From Sanderia malayensis (lineage: Eukaryota; Cnidaria; Scyphozoa; Semaeostomeae; Pelagiidae): 64,000 nt of DNA. This document shows, in pieces, positions 1 through 11,400 of the stretch. The notes beneath the pieces were generated by a model. The model was given only the letters and a program-made list of their open reading frames with translations. It had not been told where the DNA came from and made no database searches. Each line of letters starts with the position of its first letter. The stretch's first letter is position 1. Both the position numbers and the translations under genes were made by a program. The stretch spans positions 4,657,836 to 4,721,835 of the forward strand of contig RQOL01000658.1 in NCBI GenBank assembly GCA_013076295.1. The letters run 5' to 3'.

Positions 1-1262
1 CAGATTGCAGAAATAAGAAGTGAATACGAAGAAAAGTTGAAATCTTGTATCAAAGAAAGTACTCGAAGGCACAGCGTTACTAGTAGAAAGACGGAATCTC
101 AGAGAATTAAAGAGCTAACTGGAAAAGTTGAAGAGTTGGAAACGACATTTGATCAAGAAAAAACAAATCACGAAAGTGAAGTAAATAATTATAGAAATAT
201 GGTTAGCAGATTGCAGTCTTTAATTAAAGAGCTACGTTCTGGTGATTCCATGGTTGATGGTTGCACTGTTTTGGATGGGAATAATGACGTACAGATGGCG
301 CCACGTGGTGATGAAAATGCTGCGACACGTGTTAATGAATTGGAAGAGCAAATCAGTCGATATGAAAAGAGAATTGATTATTACCAACAAAAACAGACAG
401 ACACGAATGAAGTAGATGAAACCATGAGAATTGCTGAATTGCAACATGATGTTGAAGGATTGAAGAAAGAAATGCAACACCTCACTGAATCACATGAAAC
501 AGAAGAACCAATAACTTCTCCTGGTAAATGTTGTGTTTGGCATTTTATGCTGTTTTGTTATTTATTTGCAGCTCCTAAAACCCTAAAGATACAAGTAATA
601 ATATGATTTCTTTTTGCGAATTCAGAAGCAAAACCAGTTGTACGACGAAGAAGATCCGACCAGGCTTCGAATGAAAATCCTTCAAATGCAAAACAAATGT
701 ACAAGAGATGGTCAGATTTACACTTGACCGATGTGGTATTCACAAATGATGGAATGGAACAGAGAAGAGGACCCAAGGAACGTGATGCAAGAAAAAGATG
801 GTCGGATTTACAGCTTAAACAAGATAATATCGTTCATAGAATTGGAGAACTTGGAGATAAAAGAAATCCTAAGCTCATTACTCAACTTAAGGTAAAACTA
901 ATTAAATTGCATGTTTTTATTGCATGCCTAGACATTCCAATCTAACGGGACAAGTTGAAAATTTTGCCATCCAAGCAGAGTCAGAAAATTCTTATTTATC
1001 TGAGAGCTATTATCGAAGAGCAGAGAGATAATTTTGATCTGAAGCTCGGTAGTTGTCTACTCTAGAAAGTTGTTTGAACAGTAAGGGTGTTTGAAGCCAA
1101 TCCAAAAATTCCTTGATTGATAAAAACTAAACAATGATTACGTTATCCTTGCAGAAAGATGAAGTTGCAAAGTCTGGCTCAATTGCTCGGCGAAAGAAAC
1201 TTTGGGAGAGCTTTTCTACTGATGATTCAAAGCCAAGACCGTTATCAAGCATTCGACCATGA
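1..1262 (+). CDS. 3' end of a coiled-coil protein gene (partial, 3 exons visible)
   Basis: The frame is open from base 1, so the gene starts upstream of the window. Visible coding exons are 1-523, 626-891 and 1155-1262. Introns start GTAAAT at 524 and GTAAAA at 892, acceptors end at 625 and 1154, and the phases (1, then 0) agree across both junctions. The stop is TGA at 1260-1262. The first exon encodes a heptad-like, Glu/Lys/Gln-rich coiled coil (IKELTGKVEELE, VNELEEQISRYEKRIDYY). The later exons encode a basic tail in which KRWSDL occurs twice, about 28 residues apart, and which ends LSSIRP. I do not recognise the family. Cytoskeletal or centrosomal coiled-coil proteins have this look, but that is only an impression. 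Confidence 0.75.
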
Positions 1263-2279
1263 ATCGAAAAACAGCTTTACATATCGAAGATGGTAAGAGT
1301 AAACTCGTCATTATTAATTTTATTACCGCTATTATTATGGCTATTATATTATGATATAATATCTTGTACATTTAGGTATTTTGCAATAACTGTAAATATC
1401 ATCATTGAACTATCGTTGTTTAGTCCAGTTATATCGATTAGAATTATTTCTGCATTAGCTGATAAAACGACTGAAGATTGAATGATGATCCCCTGTGAGG
1501 TTAAAAGATACTCTCTCCCAGTTTTGTTCAGCGACCTCTGGCATTGAAAGCTTCTAAGATAGGGGTGCTTAAATGTTTGCGATTATATACAAACACGAAA
1601 GCATTATTACGCGAATTGGAGTACAAATTTGCAACATTTTTTAAACTAGAAATTGTGTTTTTACTGTGAGTATTGTGAGATATCCATACTCTATTCATTT
1701 TTAGCAAGAGTCAAATTATCAAATTGTCTTCCTTTTCAGTGCCCTATTTTACGTACTCGCTTTTACTGGTTTTATCCATCTTCCCCATATACATCACGAA
1801 GTTAGCCAGATTTAATCATCTCTTCCCGTGTCGCGCATTAGATTTTGTTTTTACAAAGAGTTTGGTTTAAATCTGCCTGAGCAATAACTACAGCATTCAC
1901 GTAAAGTAGTTGGCTAGCATTCGTAGAATGTATTTTATGTGAAAGCAGTTGATCATATCGCATGCTTTTAATTATAAATATATGTTCTAATTTTGACTGT
2001 TGAAGAATTTGAGTGATAGAGGAACGTCTTCTTTATTCAGTTGCAATTTTGTTAGTACAGAACTTCATTATGATAATCACTAACCTGTATTTTTCTTTGA
2101 TCTTTTTATGCATCGAATGCATGGAACATTGACGCATCGCGTTTTTCCTGCGTATTTCATTGTTGTATTTTTATGTCTTCCTTGACTTTTGACGTGACAA
2201 CAAACAAGTTATCTGTCCAATGTGCAAGCGCAGTACCTCGATATGGAAAGCACAAGGCCTGCTTTTCACAAATCGGCGA
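1263..2279. other. Intergenic / 3' flank, no gene seen
   Basis: AT-rich DNA downstream of the coiled-coil gene. The short open frame at 1290-1481 is hydrophobic low-complexity sequence with no recognisable domain. I see no convincing gene here. Confidence 0.5.
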
Positions 2280-2840
2280 CCATGCTTGAGACATCTTAGC
2301 TACGAGGTAGTGTTGTGCACTGTGCGGTTCACCAGGTTAGTAGTTCAAATCCTGACCCATCCAGATACTTTTAATTGTTTTTTAAATAAACGTAGATCAA
2401 AGAAAATGAATAAAAGTGTTAATAGTATCTCTTCTATCATCGCTTGCAGTGGCGTGGAGGTAAGGCTTTGGCGTGGGCGATTCAGCAGGTCAGTAGTTCA
2501 AATCCTGATGCATCCAGATAATTTTAATTACTTTTCAAATAAACTTGGATCAAAGAAAATGAATAAAGACGATAATAGTATCTCTTCTATCGTCGGGTGC
2601 ATTGGCGTGGAGGTAAGGCTATGGTTGTGCGATTCACCAGGTTAGTAGTTCAAATCCTGACGCATCCAGATAATTTTAATTACGTTGCAAATAAACTTAG
2701 ATCAAAGAAAATGAATAAAGACGATAATAATATCTCTTCTATCATCGGTTGCAGTGGCGTGGAGGTAGTGCTACGGGGTGTGCACCGACCAGGTCAGGTT
2801 CGATATCAAGTCAAGGTATGTAAATTTACATTTGCCTAAT
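2280..2840 (+). repeat. Tandem array of a tRNA-derived SINE-like unit, forward orientation
   Basis: About four units with a period near 152 bp. The motif GGCGTGGAGG falls at 2451, 2604 and 2756, and a related start lies near 2295. Each unit has a tRNA-like A-box region (TGGCGTGGAGGTAAGG) and, 35-45 bases on, a B-box-like stretch (AGTTCAAATCCTGA or GGTTCGATATC), followed by a tail with ATCAAAGAAAATGAATAAA. The internal promoter layout points to a tRNA-derived SINE. Tandem head-to-tail copies of one unit are unusual for independent SINE insertions. Confidence 0.7.
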
Positions 2841-3324
2841 TATAATTATAAATATTGATTATCGATTATTCTCTTCTAGAATCATGCATCTAACTTTCGA
2901 TTATTCCCACAGGGTACAAGCGTGAATCGTCGAAATAACAAAACGCTAAGTGTCTAAAACCGATTGGAGAACATTGCACGATTGAAGGCAATAAACAGGG
3001 GGACATTGAACGCGTCGTGAAAAAACAAGGGGGGATAAATTCGCTCTGCGTTTTCTCTAGAGGTCTTTACTTGTAACAAAAAGTTGATCCGCCTCCACTT
3101 AGTTTTTCAGGCGCGAGCGTATGACCCCTTACTATTTACAACCATTTGCGCGATGACCCCTTAGTTCTTATGCTCTAATTTCTACCTGCCTACTGTCAAC
3201 CTATCTACTAATTATTCTGTCTGGACTGTACTACAACTTACTGCGAAGGATGGACTAAGATTGAGAGATAGTGAAAGCAGAAGTACAGACGAGAACTTTG
3301 AGACGAGATGAAGGTAAATTCAGT
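2841..3324. other. Spacer between the two SINE arrays
   Basis: No gene seen. It lies between forward and reverse arrays of the same unit and is therefore the loop of a large imperfect inverted repeat. It contains a short direct repeat of ATGACCCCTTA, at about 3121 and 3153. Confidence 0.45.
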
Positions 3325-4012
3325 TTTTTACCCTCACCTGGTCTCGAACCACTTACCTTGCCGGTGCACACCCCGTAGCACTACCTCTACGCTACTGCAG
3401 CCGACAGTTGAAGGAGTGAAAATGTCTATGTTATTATTTTCCTTGGTTTTATTTAGTTTAGGAAATATTAAAATTATATGGCTGTGTTGTGCTTTGAACT
3501 ACTACCTAGAAGGTAGCATATCCCTTAACACTACCTCTGCACTACTGCAGCCGACCATTGAAGGAGTGAAAATGTCCATGTCATTGTAATCTATTGTCTT
3601 TTATAATTGGGAAGATATTAAAATTATATGGCTGAGATATGGTTTGAACCACTTACCTTGTCGGTGCACACCTCGTAGCACTACCTCTACGCTACTGCAG
3701 CCGACCATTGAAGGAGTGAAATTGTCAATGTCATTATAATCTACGGTTTTTTAAATTGGAAGATATTAAAATTATATGGCAGAGATATGGTTTGAACCAC
3801 TTACCTTGTCGGTGCACACCCCATAGCACTACCTCTACGCTACTGCACTGCAGCCGAACATCGAAGGAGTGAAATTGTCCATGTCATTATTTTCCATCGT
3901 ATAGTTTGAAAAGTATTAAATTATATGGCTGTGTATGAACTACTATGGTTTGAACTACTTACCTGGTTGGTTGCAAACTCCGTAAGCACTACCTGTACAC
4001 TACAGTTTAAAA
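3325..4012 (-). repeat. Tandem array of the same tRNA-derived SINE-like unit, reverse orientation
   Basis: Five units with a period near 150 bp. CTACCTCTAC or a close variant occurs at 3381, 3531, 3681, 3829 and 3989. On the minus strand each unit reads GTAGCGTAGAGGTAGTGCTA (A box) and then GGTGTGCACCGG and GGTTCGAGACC, a near-perfect B box. The last unit is the most diverged. The fourth-to-fifth unit interval contains the left boundary of the 15.8-kb duplication at 3863. Confidence 0.75.
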
Positions 4013-4016
4013 CCAG

Positions 4017-4117
4017 GAACGTTCTATTGACCGCCCCCCTCCAATGTGCGCCCACATAAAGTCAGAGTGTTAAATAAACACCTCCATTTATCCGCCCGGG
4101 GCGGTTGATAGAACATT
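4017..4117. repeat. Small inverted-repeat (MITE-like) hairpin
   Basis: GTTCTATTGACCGCCCC near 4021 is the reverse complement, with one mismatch, of GGGGCGGTTGATAGAAC near 4099. The loop is about 60 bases. The duplicate lies at 45400-45500. The GC-rich CGCCCC arms recall the inverted-repeat elements in the AIMP2 introns. Confidence 0.5.
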
Positions 4118-4259
4118 TGCATTTTTACTATGGAGTCAAAACTATAGCATAGAAACGTGTAGATTACCATAAGCGCAACTCAAAAGGGTGTCATTTGTTT
4201 AGTTTAATTTTGAAATGTCAAGTTTTTTAAATAGGCGGCCCTTTTATTAAGCCCCAATG

Positions 4260-5230
4260 AGTGCCTGCCTCTGCCTCTCTCTCTCTCTATCACGCTCCTC
4301 CGTCCGTAGCGGACACTGCGCGGTCTACTACAAGTTTCCATATATGTCTGTACTTTGCAATTTGTTCATGGTCACTATAATTTATGATTTTTGTGTTTTT
4401 GTTACTTTCTTTAATTATTATGTTAACTTTAACGTTTTCAAGGTCTTTCTCAATAATTTTTAACCATGTCATCTTCTGCCCTCCTCTTGGTTTCTTGCAG
4501 ATCTTCTTTGCTTCCTTTAATGCTTGTTTTGCTGGTGTTTTTTCTGGAAGTCTCAAAAGATGACCATACCAATTTAGCCTTCGCCTTTTTACTGCCTTAC
4601 TCCATGGTGTTAGATTCGTTATTTTATAGAGGTTATCATTTGATACTTTGTCTTGCCATTTGATGTTTAGCATTCTTCTAATTAATTTCCTTTGAAATAC
4701 GTCAATTGTGTTGTCGTGTTTCTTTGTGATGGTCCATAATTCGCAGTTGTAAAGAAATATACTCTCCACGTGGCTTCTGAATATTCTTATTTTTACTTCT
4801 CTTGATGTTTTCGTGCTTTCAAAGATATATTTCAGTTGATTATAGGCGTTTGTTGCAAGGATCTTTCTTCTGTTTATATCATTCTCAGTTTCAAGTACAC
4901 TCCCAAGATATTTACACTTTTTCCATTTGTCATCACCTCCTTTTACTACTTCATACTCCTCAGTTTTTGTGTTGTTAACAATCAAGTTCTTATCTTCAAG
5001 GATCAATGGCACTTCCTTTTTAAGGTCTTCTATTTTTTCCCTATCATTTGCTATCCAACTTATGTCGTCTGCATACTGCTGATCAATCCATATGTCGGTT
5101 TTGATATTCTTGCTGTAGTTATGGTCTTCTCTATGTGGAGGATTTAGGATGGAAGAAGTTTGCTTTAGAGCTTCTGCTAAATATATTATAAAAAGTATTG
5201 GACTGTATTGCCTCTGCCTACCCGTGCCGG
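4260..5230 (-). mobile_element. 5'-truncated non-LTR retrotransposon (LINE), reverse transcriptase C-terminal part
   Basis: The minus-strand frame runs from about 5230 to the stop at 4290. It carries the end of a reverse-transcriptase domain: SPILFIIYLAEAL (about 5190), then QQYADDISW with the catalytic YADD near 5070. After it come the thumb-like segment YLGSVL and the C-terminal NCELWTITKKH, QRKLIRRMLN and LNWYGHLLRLPE motifs typical of LINE pol proteins. The 3' end runs into a GAGA-type simple repeat (plus-strand CTCTCT at 4277). No endonuclease domain remains, so this is a 5'-truncated, dead copy, probably of an RTE- or jockey-like family (family not certain). Confidence 0.85.
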
Positions 5231-5383
5231 AAAATGAAACGAGGCAAATCTAAGATGCTTACCAAAGCAACAACAACATTAAAAAAATTTGCGCAAAAAG
5301 TCTACACACCGACCAGATCAATAAATTGCAAATTTTAAGAAATAAAGTCAACCTCACTTCAAGCTTAAAATTTGAAGAACAAC

Positions 5384-7344
5384 ATGGCTCTAAGAGTGAC
5401 ATCAAAATATCTTACAGAGTTCAAAATTATGAGAAAATTCTGTCGTTGTCTTGCAACTACAAGGTCGAAGAGAGCTGACAAATTTTACAAAGAAAGAGCC
5501 TCAAAACTCGTAGATAAAATAATCAGGGTCGACCATGCAGGTGAATTTGGAGCTGACAGAATATACGCAGGTCAAATGGCTGTTTTAAAAAATAGTTCTG
5601 TCGGATCAATCATTCAGGTAGATTTTCAAAACGACCTAAACAAGCTATCTATCTGTTGTACACTCACCCCCAAAACGAAACGATTTTGTCAGATAACAAG
5701 CTATTTGTTATTGTTTTGTTGCAACAGCTCTCTTTCCTCCCCTCTTATGATAATAATAATAATAATAGTAATAATAATAATGTATTTGTTAGCGCCGTAT
5801 TTAATCAAAGTATACTTGCTCATGGGCGCTGAAATACAATTTTCAAATTTTAAAAACAAGTATTGCTGGTGTTTACAGTATAAGTGAATAGTCTTTAGTA
5901 ATGAAATATAATTAAATAAAAAGCAATAATTCACTTTTACTTGTGCATTAATCTAAAGCAACATCTATTTTACATTGATGCTCTCTTTACATTAATATCT
6001 ATTTTACATTGATGCTCTCTTGCAGAAAATGTGGGACGATGAAAAAGCACATTTGAAAATGATGAATGAACTAATTTTGAAACACAGAGCAAGGCCAACT
6101 GTGTTGTTGCCTTTCTGGGATGTTGCAGGTTTTGCATTAGGTAAACATTTTCTGTATCATTGTACACTATTGTACACAATCATATTAAATGAATTCATAT
6201 TGACTTGATATAACCTGGAATGATTTGCATATCAAATGTGAGCAATATCAAATACGGCAGAAGAAAAGAGCCCAAAATCACCCACATGGGCAACTGGGCC
6301 AATACCCCTAAATTACTAGAGGGCCAACTGAGCAATTTGAACATAGGAGTGTATTAGTACAAGGGTGGTCTGCCCTACTCCAATAAGCACCTTTTGAAAA
6401 CCTACTGCAACCTGCCTGGTTGATAATAAAGGTTAACAACTTTGTCTGGTGTAGCATTCTTGTCCTAATTGTTGACTTGGGAAGCTAAGCAGTTGAGGCA
6501 AATGCTCAGGGCTGCAGTCTGTCTAATAGAAAGCAACGCCATGACAACATTAGATATTATACATGGCAAGTACCTTGAAAGGGGGTTTAATGTTGCCTTT
6601 TTAGGACATTACACCCATCAAAATAATAGGATCATTTAATTTCACTGCCATGTATGCAATAATTTATATGCTATATATGTTTGTGTTGAGGTGCTGGAAC
6701 TGCTTTACTTGGAGAAAAGGCAGCAATGGCATGCACAATTGCTGTAGAAGAAGTAATTGGTGAACATTACGATAGGTGGGTTCTCTTTACATTTCATCCA
6801 GAATCATAAAAAAGTACTCTTCAAGTTTTGTCATTTATGTTTTCTATATTAGGATGTTTCATTAATTGTTGTTAATGTTTGCTATGTCAGTCAGCTTCGT
6901 GAACTTCTATCAGATAGTCCTGAAGACCACAAAGAACTTCTTGAGGTAACAGCTTATGATTGCTCTTATTCCTCTATACTTTGTAAACTCATTAGACTGT
7001 ATAGCCTGGCTTGGAATTTTGCTGAAAATTCTTTAAGATAATAATAATATTTTCCAGATAATTCATCAGTTTAGAGATGAAGAATTGGAACATCATGATA
7101 TCGGCAAAGAAATGGATGGTGAAAAGGTGGGATAATATTCTTTAAACTTCTCTGAAATTCCTCCAATTGAAAAGTATTGGTATTATATTTTAGGAATAGC
7201 TATGACCAAACAATTTGCATGCTAATTGATTTAAGCTAAGTAAACGATTGATCTAATTGTTTGCAGGCCCCTTTTTATGATGTTATGAAGACTATCATTC
7301 AAGCTGGCTGCCGGTCTGCAATTTGGCTTTCTGAAAAGATCTAA
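5384..7344 (+). CDS. COQ7: COQ7, 5-demethoxyubiquinone hydroxylase (block D copy)
   Basis: Di-iron hydroxylase acting late in ubiquinone synthesis on the matrix face of the inner mitochondrial membrane. Six exons: 5384-5617, 6026-6140, 6691-6775, 6891-6945, 7058-7126 and 7267-7344. All junctions are GT-AG with consistent phases (0,1,2,0,0), giving 211 residues, close to the metazoan length. Conserved blocks are [67 protein letters not shown] and [12 protein letters not shown], ending [14 protein letters not shown]. These contain the expected Glu/ExxH iron ligands. The N-terminus ([10 protein letters not shown]... [14 protein letters not shown], Arg/Lys/Ser-rich) suits a mitochondrial presequence. 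The ATG at 5384 is chosen because it precedes this basic leader. An identical intact copy lies at 46767-48727. Confidence 0.95.
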
Positions 7345-8477
7345 TTAACAATTAAAATTTGTAAATTATTTGTCAAATAATTTAGAATTTCAAAATTTAG
7401 TAATCCTAACAAATGCTGAGTGATGTTAACAAATATCTTAGTTTTCAAATAATCTGAACCTGATTTTGCCATGGACCAACAGAACACAACGAAAAACCTC
7501 TTGTTACCAAGCTCAATGACTTTTTATATCATTTTATGTCATATTCAGTAGCCAGTTATTAATAGAAAATGTTACAATTTATTTCAAAATAATTGCATGT
7601 TTATTTCTTTGCATTTTGAAAACTGTAGCAAACTGTGGCGAATCTTAAAGACATTTCAAAATGTGACTTAAATAACTTTAATACAGACTGCAAATTTTTA
7701 AAAATAAAGGAGAATAAACTTAAATATATTTTCAAAAATTTAATGTATTGAAATTCACAATTTAGTATTCTAATAGCAACCCTTAAAGGAATAAATGACT
7801 GTAACATGACTGATACAAAGTGAGTAGAAGGTCCATTGAAATCAATATTTATTATTAATTTCTTTAAATCTGGGGTACTTGGTAAAATGAAAATGTTCAA
7901 AGAAAGATTATCAGGTGCTTAGTTCATCGCATCGTAATGCAAGATACATCCAAATCAGAAGAAAAATAGTACATACAAAGGAAATCTTAAATAGTGGCGA
8001 AATTTATTTAACGCGTTGACTATTGGTGGCTCGCGTGTCACGAAAGCTAGAACTTAGATCCTGTATAAAGATTAAAAAATTAATAATTAAAGTTAAACAG
8101 GCTTCCAAAAAAATGTCCAAAATGCTCTGGTGTGCGGTGTACATAATATCTATCTGTCATGCGCAATAATCAACGGCAAAAATTAGCCAATCAAATTGAC
8201 CCATTAATTAATCAATTACGTCACAAAGGACCAAGCTAATCTTACGAGCGAAAGGTCTTAAAATTAATTTCATCGAATTTGCGAACAAGTAAAAACGATA
8301 TTTGAAAGGTTTACTGTTGATAAATAAAGTTATCCTTTCGAAATTACATTCAAATTTTGGATTTTAAAGCGAAAGGTAAGTTGGCAAAGCTTTAAAGTCT
8401 GAAATAAATCACAATAAAAGATATCTAAGTAATATCTAAGTGATTGCTTGCGACTAAATCAGAACACGGAAGATTCG
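7345..8477. other. Intergenic region between COQ7 and the giant coiled-coil gene
   Basis: AT-rich 3' flank of COQ7 and 5' flank of the next gene, both on the plus strand. Several AATAAA-like signals occur. The minus-strand open frame at 7601-7900 is hydrophobic AT-rich sequence without a recognisable domain. The stretch 8160-8470 is the likely promoter and 5'UTR, but no diagnostic element was identified. Confidence 0.4.
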
Positions 8478-11400
8478 ATGCTCACTGAAGCAGAGATTTC
8501 CCTACTGGTAAAGAGTTATTATTTAAAGATTAATAGCTTATCAATTGCAGCTTGATCAGTTCATGATAGCATTGTTTATTTTAAGGATGTATCCGAGGAG
8601 AGAGGAGTTTGGCAAAGGCCGAAAAGATTCTGTTGAATCAGATGACGACATCCATGATGAAGGCCTCAGAGGAGTTAGAAGCTTCTTTATCTTGAATAGC
8701 AAAAGACTGAGACAAGATAAAAAAGAGTTATCTAAAAAAGATATAGATAGCATCATAAACAGCGAGGCTAGAAATTTCTTCGAAGGGAGAAAGATTGGCG
8801 ATGGATTAGACAGACTTAAATGGCTAAAAGCTGAAAATGATCGTACAAATGGTACGACAGATCACAAAAACAAGTCTGCATATGGGAAAAATGAGAGCAG
8901 TATAAAGATTCTTGGCTGTTTAAGAAAACTTCAAAAGTATGAAGAGGAAATTTCTGAAGATGAAAGAGGTGGGGAGTTTGAATTTGAGACAAGAGCCACA
9001 CCTACAATTGAAAGGCCAGATATGATGATGCCCAGTTCGACTAAAAATAAGAGAAGAGTGCGGCAAGCGCAGAGGAAATGCTTAAGATGAGCAGCTCTGG
9101 CATAGAGAGATATCAGATATTGTTAGAGAAATATTATGAAAGGATTGCTGGGTTAAAAGAGAGCTTTGAAGAGAAGAAAATAAAAGCTGATAGAGAGATA
9201 ACAATGCTCAAGCATAGAGTGAGCTGCGTCATAATAGAAAAAGGCAATGCAGAAATGGAAACAGCAGTTGTGAAAGAAGAATTTCAAGAAATGAAAAAAC
9301 ATAATGAAATGGTTATTAAGGATTTGAAGACCGAGATCAATGAAAAGAGATTGGAAGCGAATAACAGGGAACAAAATGAAAGAATTCTTGCAGCAAAATA
9401 TAACAAGATGGCAATAAAATGACAAGCATGAAGAAGGAGCTAGAGTCAAATCAAAACAAGATGGCAGAAATTGAGTTGAAGACAACTGAGCTTCAAGCAT
9501 TAAACGACAGTCTCCAGCTGCAAGTTCAGCAAAGAAGAGAAGCAGAGAAGATGGAAAAGGAGAAACGAAAGACAGAAAGAGAGAACGTGCTCCAGTTAAA
9601 CAAGTCAATGACAGAGCTGAGACTAAAGAATGAAACACTGAAGAGAACGCTCAAGCAGCAAGTTGAAACAAACAATAAGAAGCTAGAGGAAATTGGTAAA
9701 AGCAGAACAGAGCAAGAAGACTTGATGCAGAAAAAAGAAGAAGAGAAAAATAGACTATTGGATGAGATTGCAAGTCTGAGGATAAGAGATGAAGAGAATA
9801 AGAAGTTGATAAAAAACGTGAAGAAACGATGCAAGGAAGTGTTGAGAGAGAATAAAAAGTTGCAAGGAATCATTATGACAAAAGGAATGAAAGAAGCAGA
9901 TATTGCAGCAAATGAAGACATTTGCCAGGGCATGAGGACCCTACGACCAGTTCTACAAGAAATTGGAATTCAAACAGAAATGGATCTCAAGGACACTAAG
10001 TTGGCATCAACAAGCATGGAAGTTTCACAGCAGAAAACAACACTGGTGTGCGAATTATGCATTCGTAAGGATGATGAAATTCGCAGGATTCAGATCAAAA
10101 TTATCGAGCTCGAGTACCATAATGATTTTCTCTTAAAAAAGATACCAAGATTGGAAGACATAAACAGGAAATGTCTTGAAACAGCAGAAAGAGCAATAGA
10201 GCAATGCTGCATGCAGCAGGGGAACTCTAAAGCCTCAAATAACGAGATAAAATCAACCACGATGTCTCTTTCAGTAGCTGTAGTGAATGATAAAATGCTG
10301 GAGTGCTCTGGAATGTTTCAGGAATTCCGATCCGTCGTTCAAGATAGGCTGAAAGAAGAGAGGGTCAGCATGCAAAGGTTGATGGCAGAAATGGAAGCTT
10401 ATGCAAATAAGCTGAACTTTCAAGAGAGTAGTCAACAGAACAAGGCCTTAAAGAATGAAGAAATCACAATTGGAGCTGCAGAAAATGTTCAGTTGAAGAT
10501 CCAAGAGGTTCTTAGCGAGAAGAACGAAGTAGAAGCACAGCTCACAGAGTGCATGTGGCGATTGAAGGCAGGCAAGGATCGAGAGAAAAAATTCAAACAA
10601 AGAATTATCACGTTGAAAAAGCTTCTTGAAGCTAACAGGATCAGTCCACAAGAGGAGAATCTTATAAATGGTATCAAGTCAATACAGAGCAGAATGTCCA
10701 CAATGTTAACTAGCATGGAGTGCAAACATCAACAGCAGCAAGGTCATAGCATGTTGCATGGTTCAGGACAAGCGCAGCTTATAAAAAGAAGAGTAATATC
10801 TGAAAGAGAAGGTGGAGTCAAGATAATTGAAGATCCTCAGAACAGTAGATTCATTGGCTGTGCAAGTGGAGAGATTGCAGAAAGGCAAGACGAAACAAAT
10901 GATAAAGATCAAGAAAGAAGAAAAAAACGTCTAACCAAACCTGGGGAGCATGACAAAAATTCTGGAGCAATGAATGAAAAATCAAAGGAAGATAGCAGTG
11001 CAGAAGAAAGGGAAGAGGGAGAAGAAGAGAGCATTCTTCAAGAAGACAGCATTCATCACGAAGATACTAGCAGTGAAGAAGACCAGTTTGAAGAATCTGA
11101 AGAAAGTAGGAACAGGAAAATTCAGGTTTAGTTACCGTAACATCTTCATTCACCCTATGTCCACTATTTGGGTATTCCATACTAGATTTACGTGAGACAG
11201 CCATCATTAACTTACAAGATGTTTAAATTCTTCCAATAGAAACAAGCACAGATGAGGAAGACGGAGAAAATGAAGATAAGAGTGAAGATGATGATGAAGT
11301 TAGTCTCAGTGACTATGTGGAAAAAGCAAGCCGCCGTGCATCACAAAAATCACAAAAGCAACAAAATACATGGTCATGTTTCAAGTTGAAAGCCAAATTA

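Noticed and set aside
1290..1481. 63-codon hydrophobic open frame
   Set aside because: AT-rich low-complexity sequence after the stop of the first gene, with no domain or splice context.
2220..2839. Overlapping open frames across the forward SINE array
   Set aside because: They are produced by the repeat period and repeat the same peptide pieces; the array is better explained as tRNA-derived repeats.
3325..4012. tRNA genes suggested by A-box and B-box matches
   Set aside because: No unit shows a plausible cloverleaf with acceptor stem and anticodon arm by eye; tandem SINE units fit better.
4836..5147. Plus-strand open frame over the LINE fragment
   Set aside because: It is the antisense of the reverse-transcriptase frame, which has the YADD motif.
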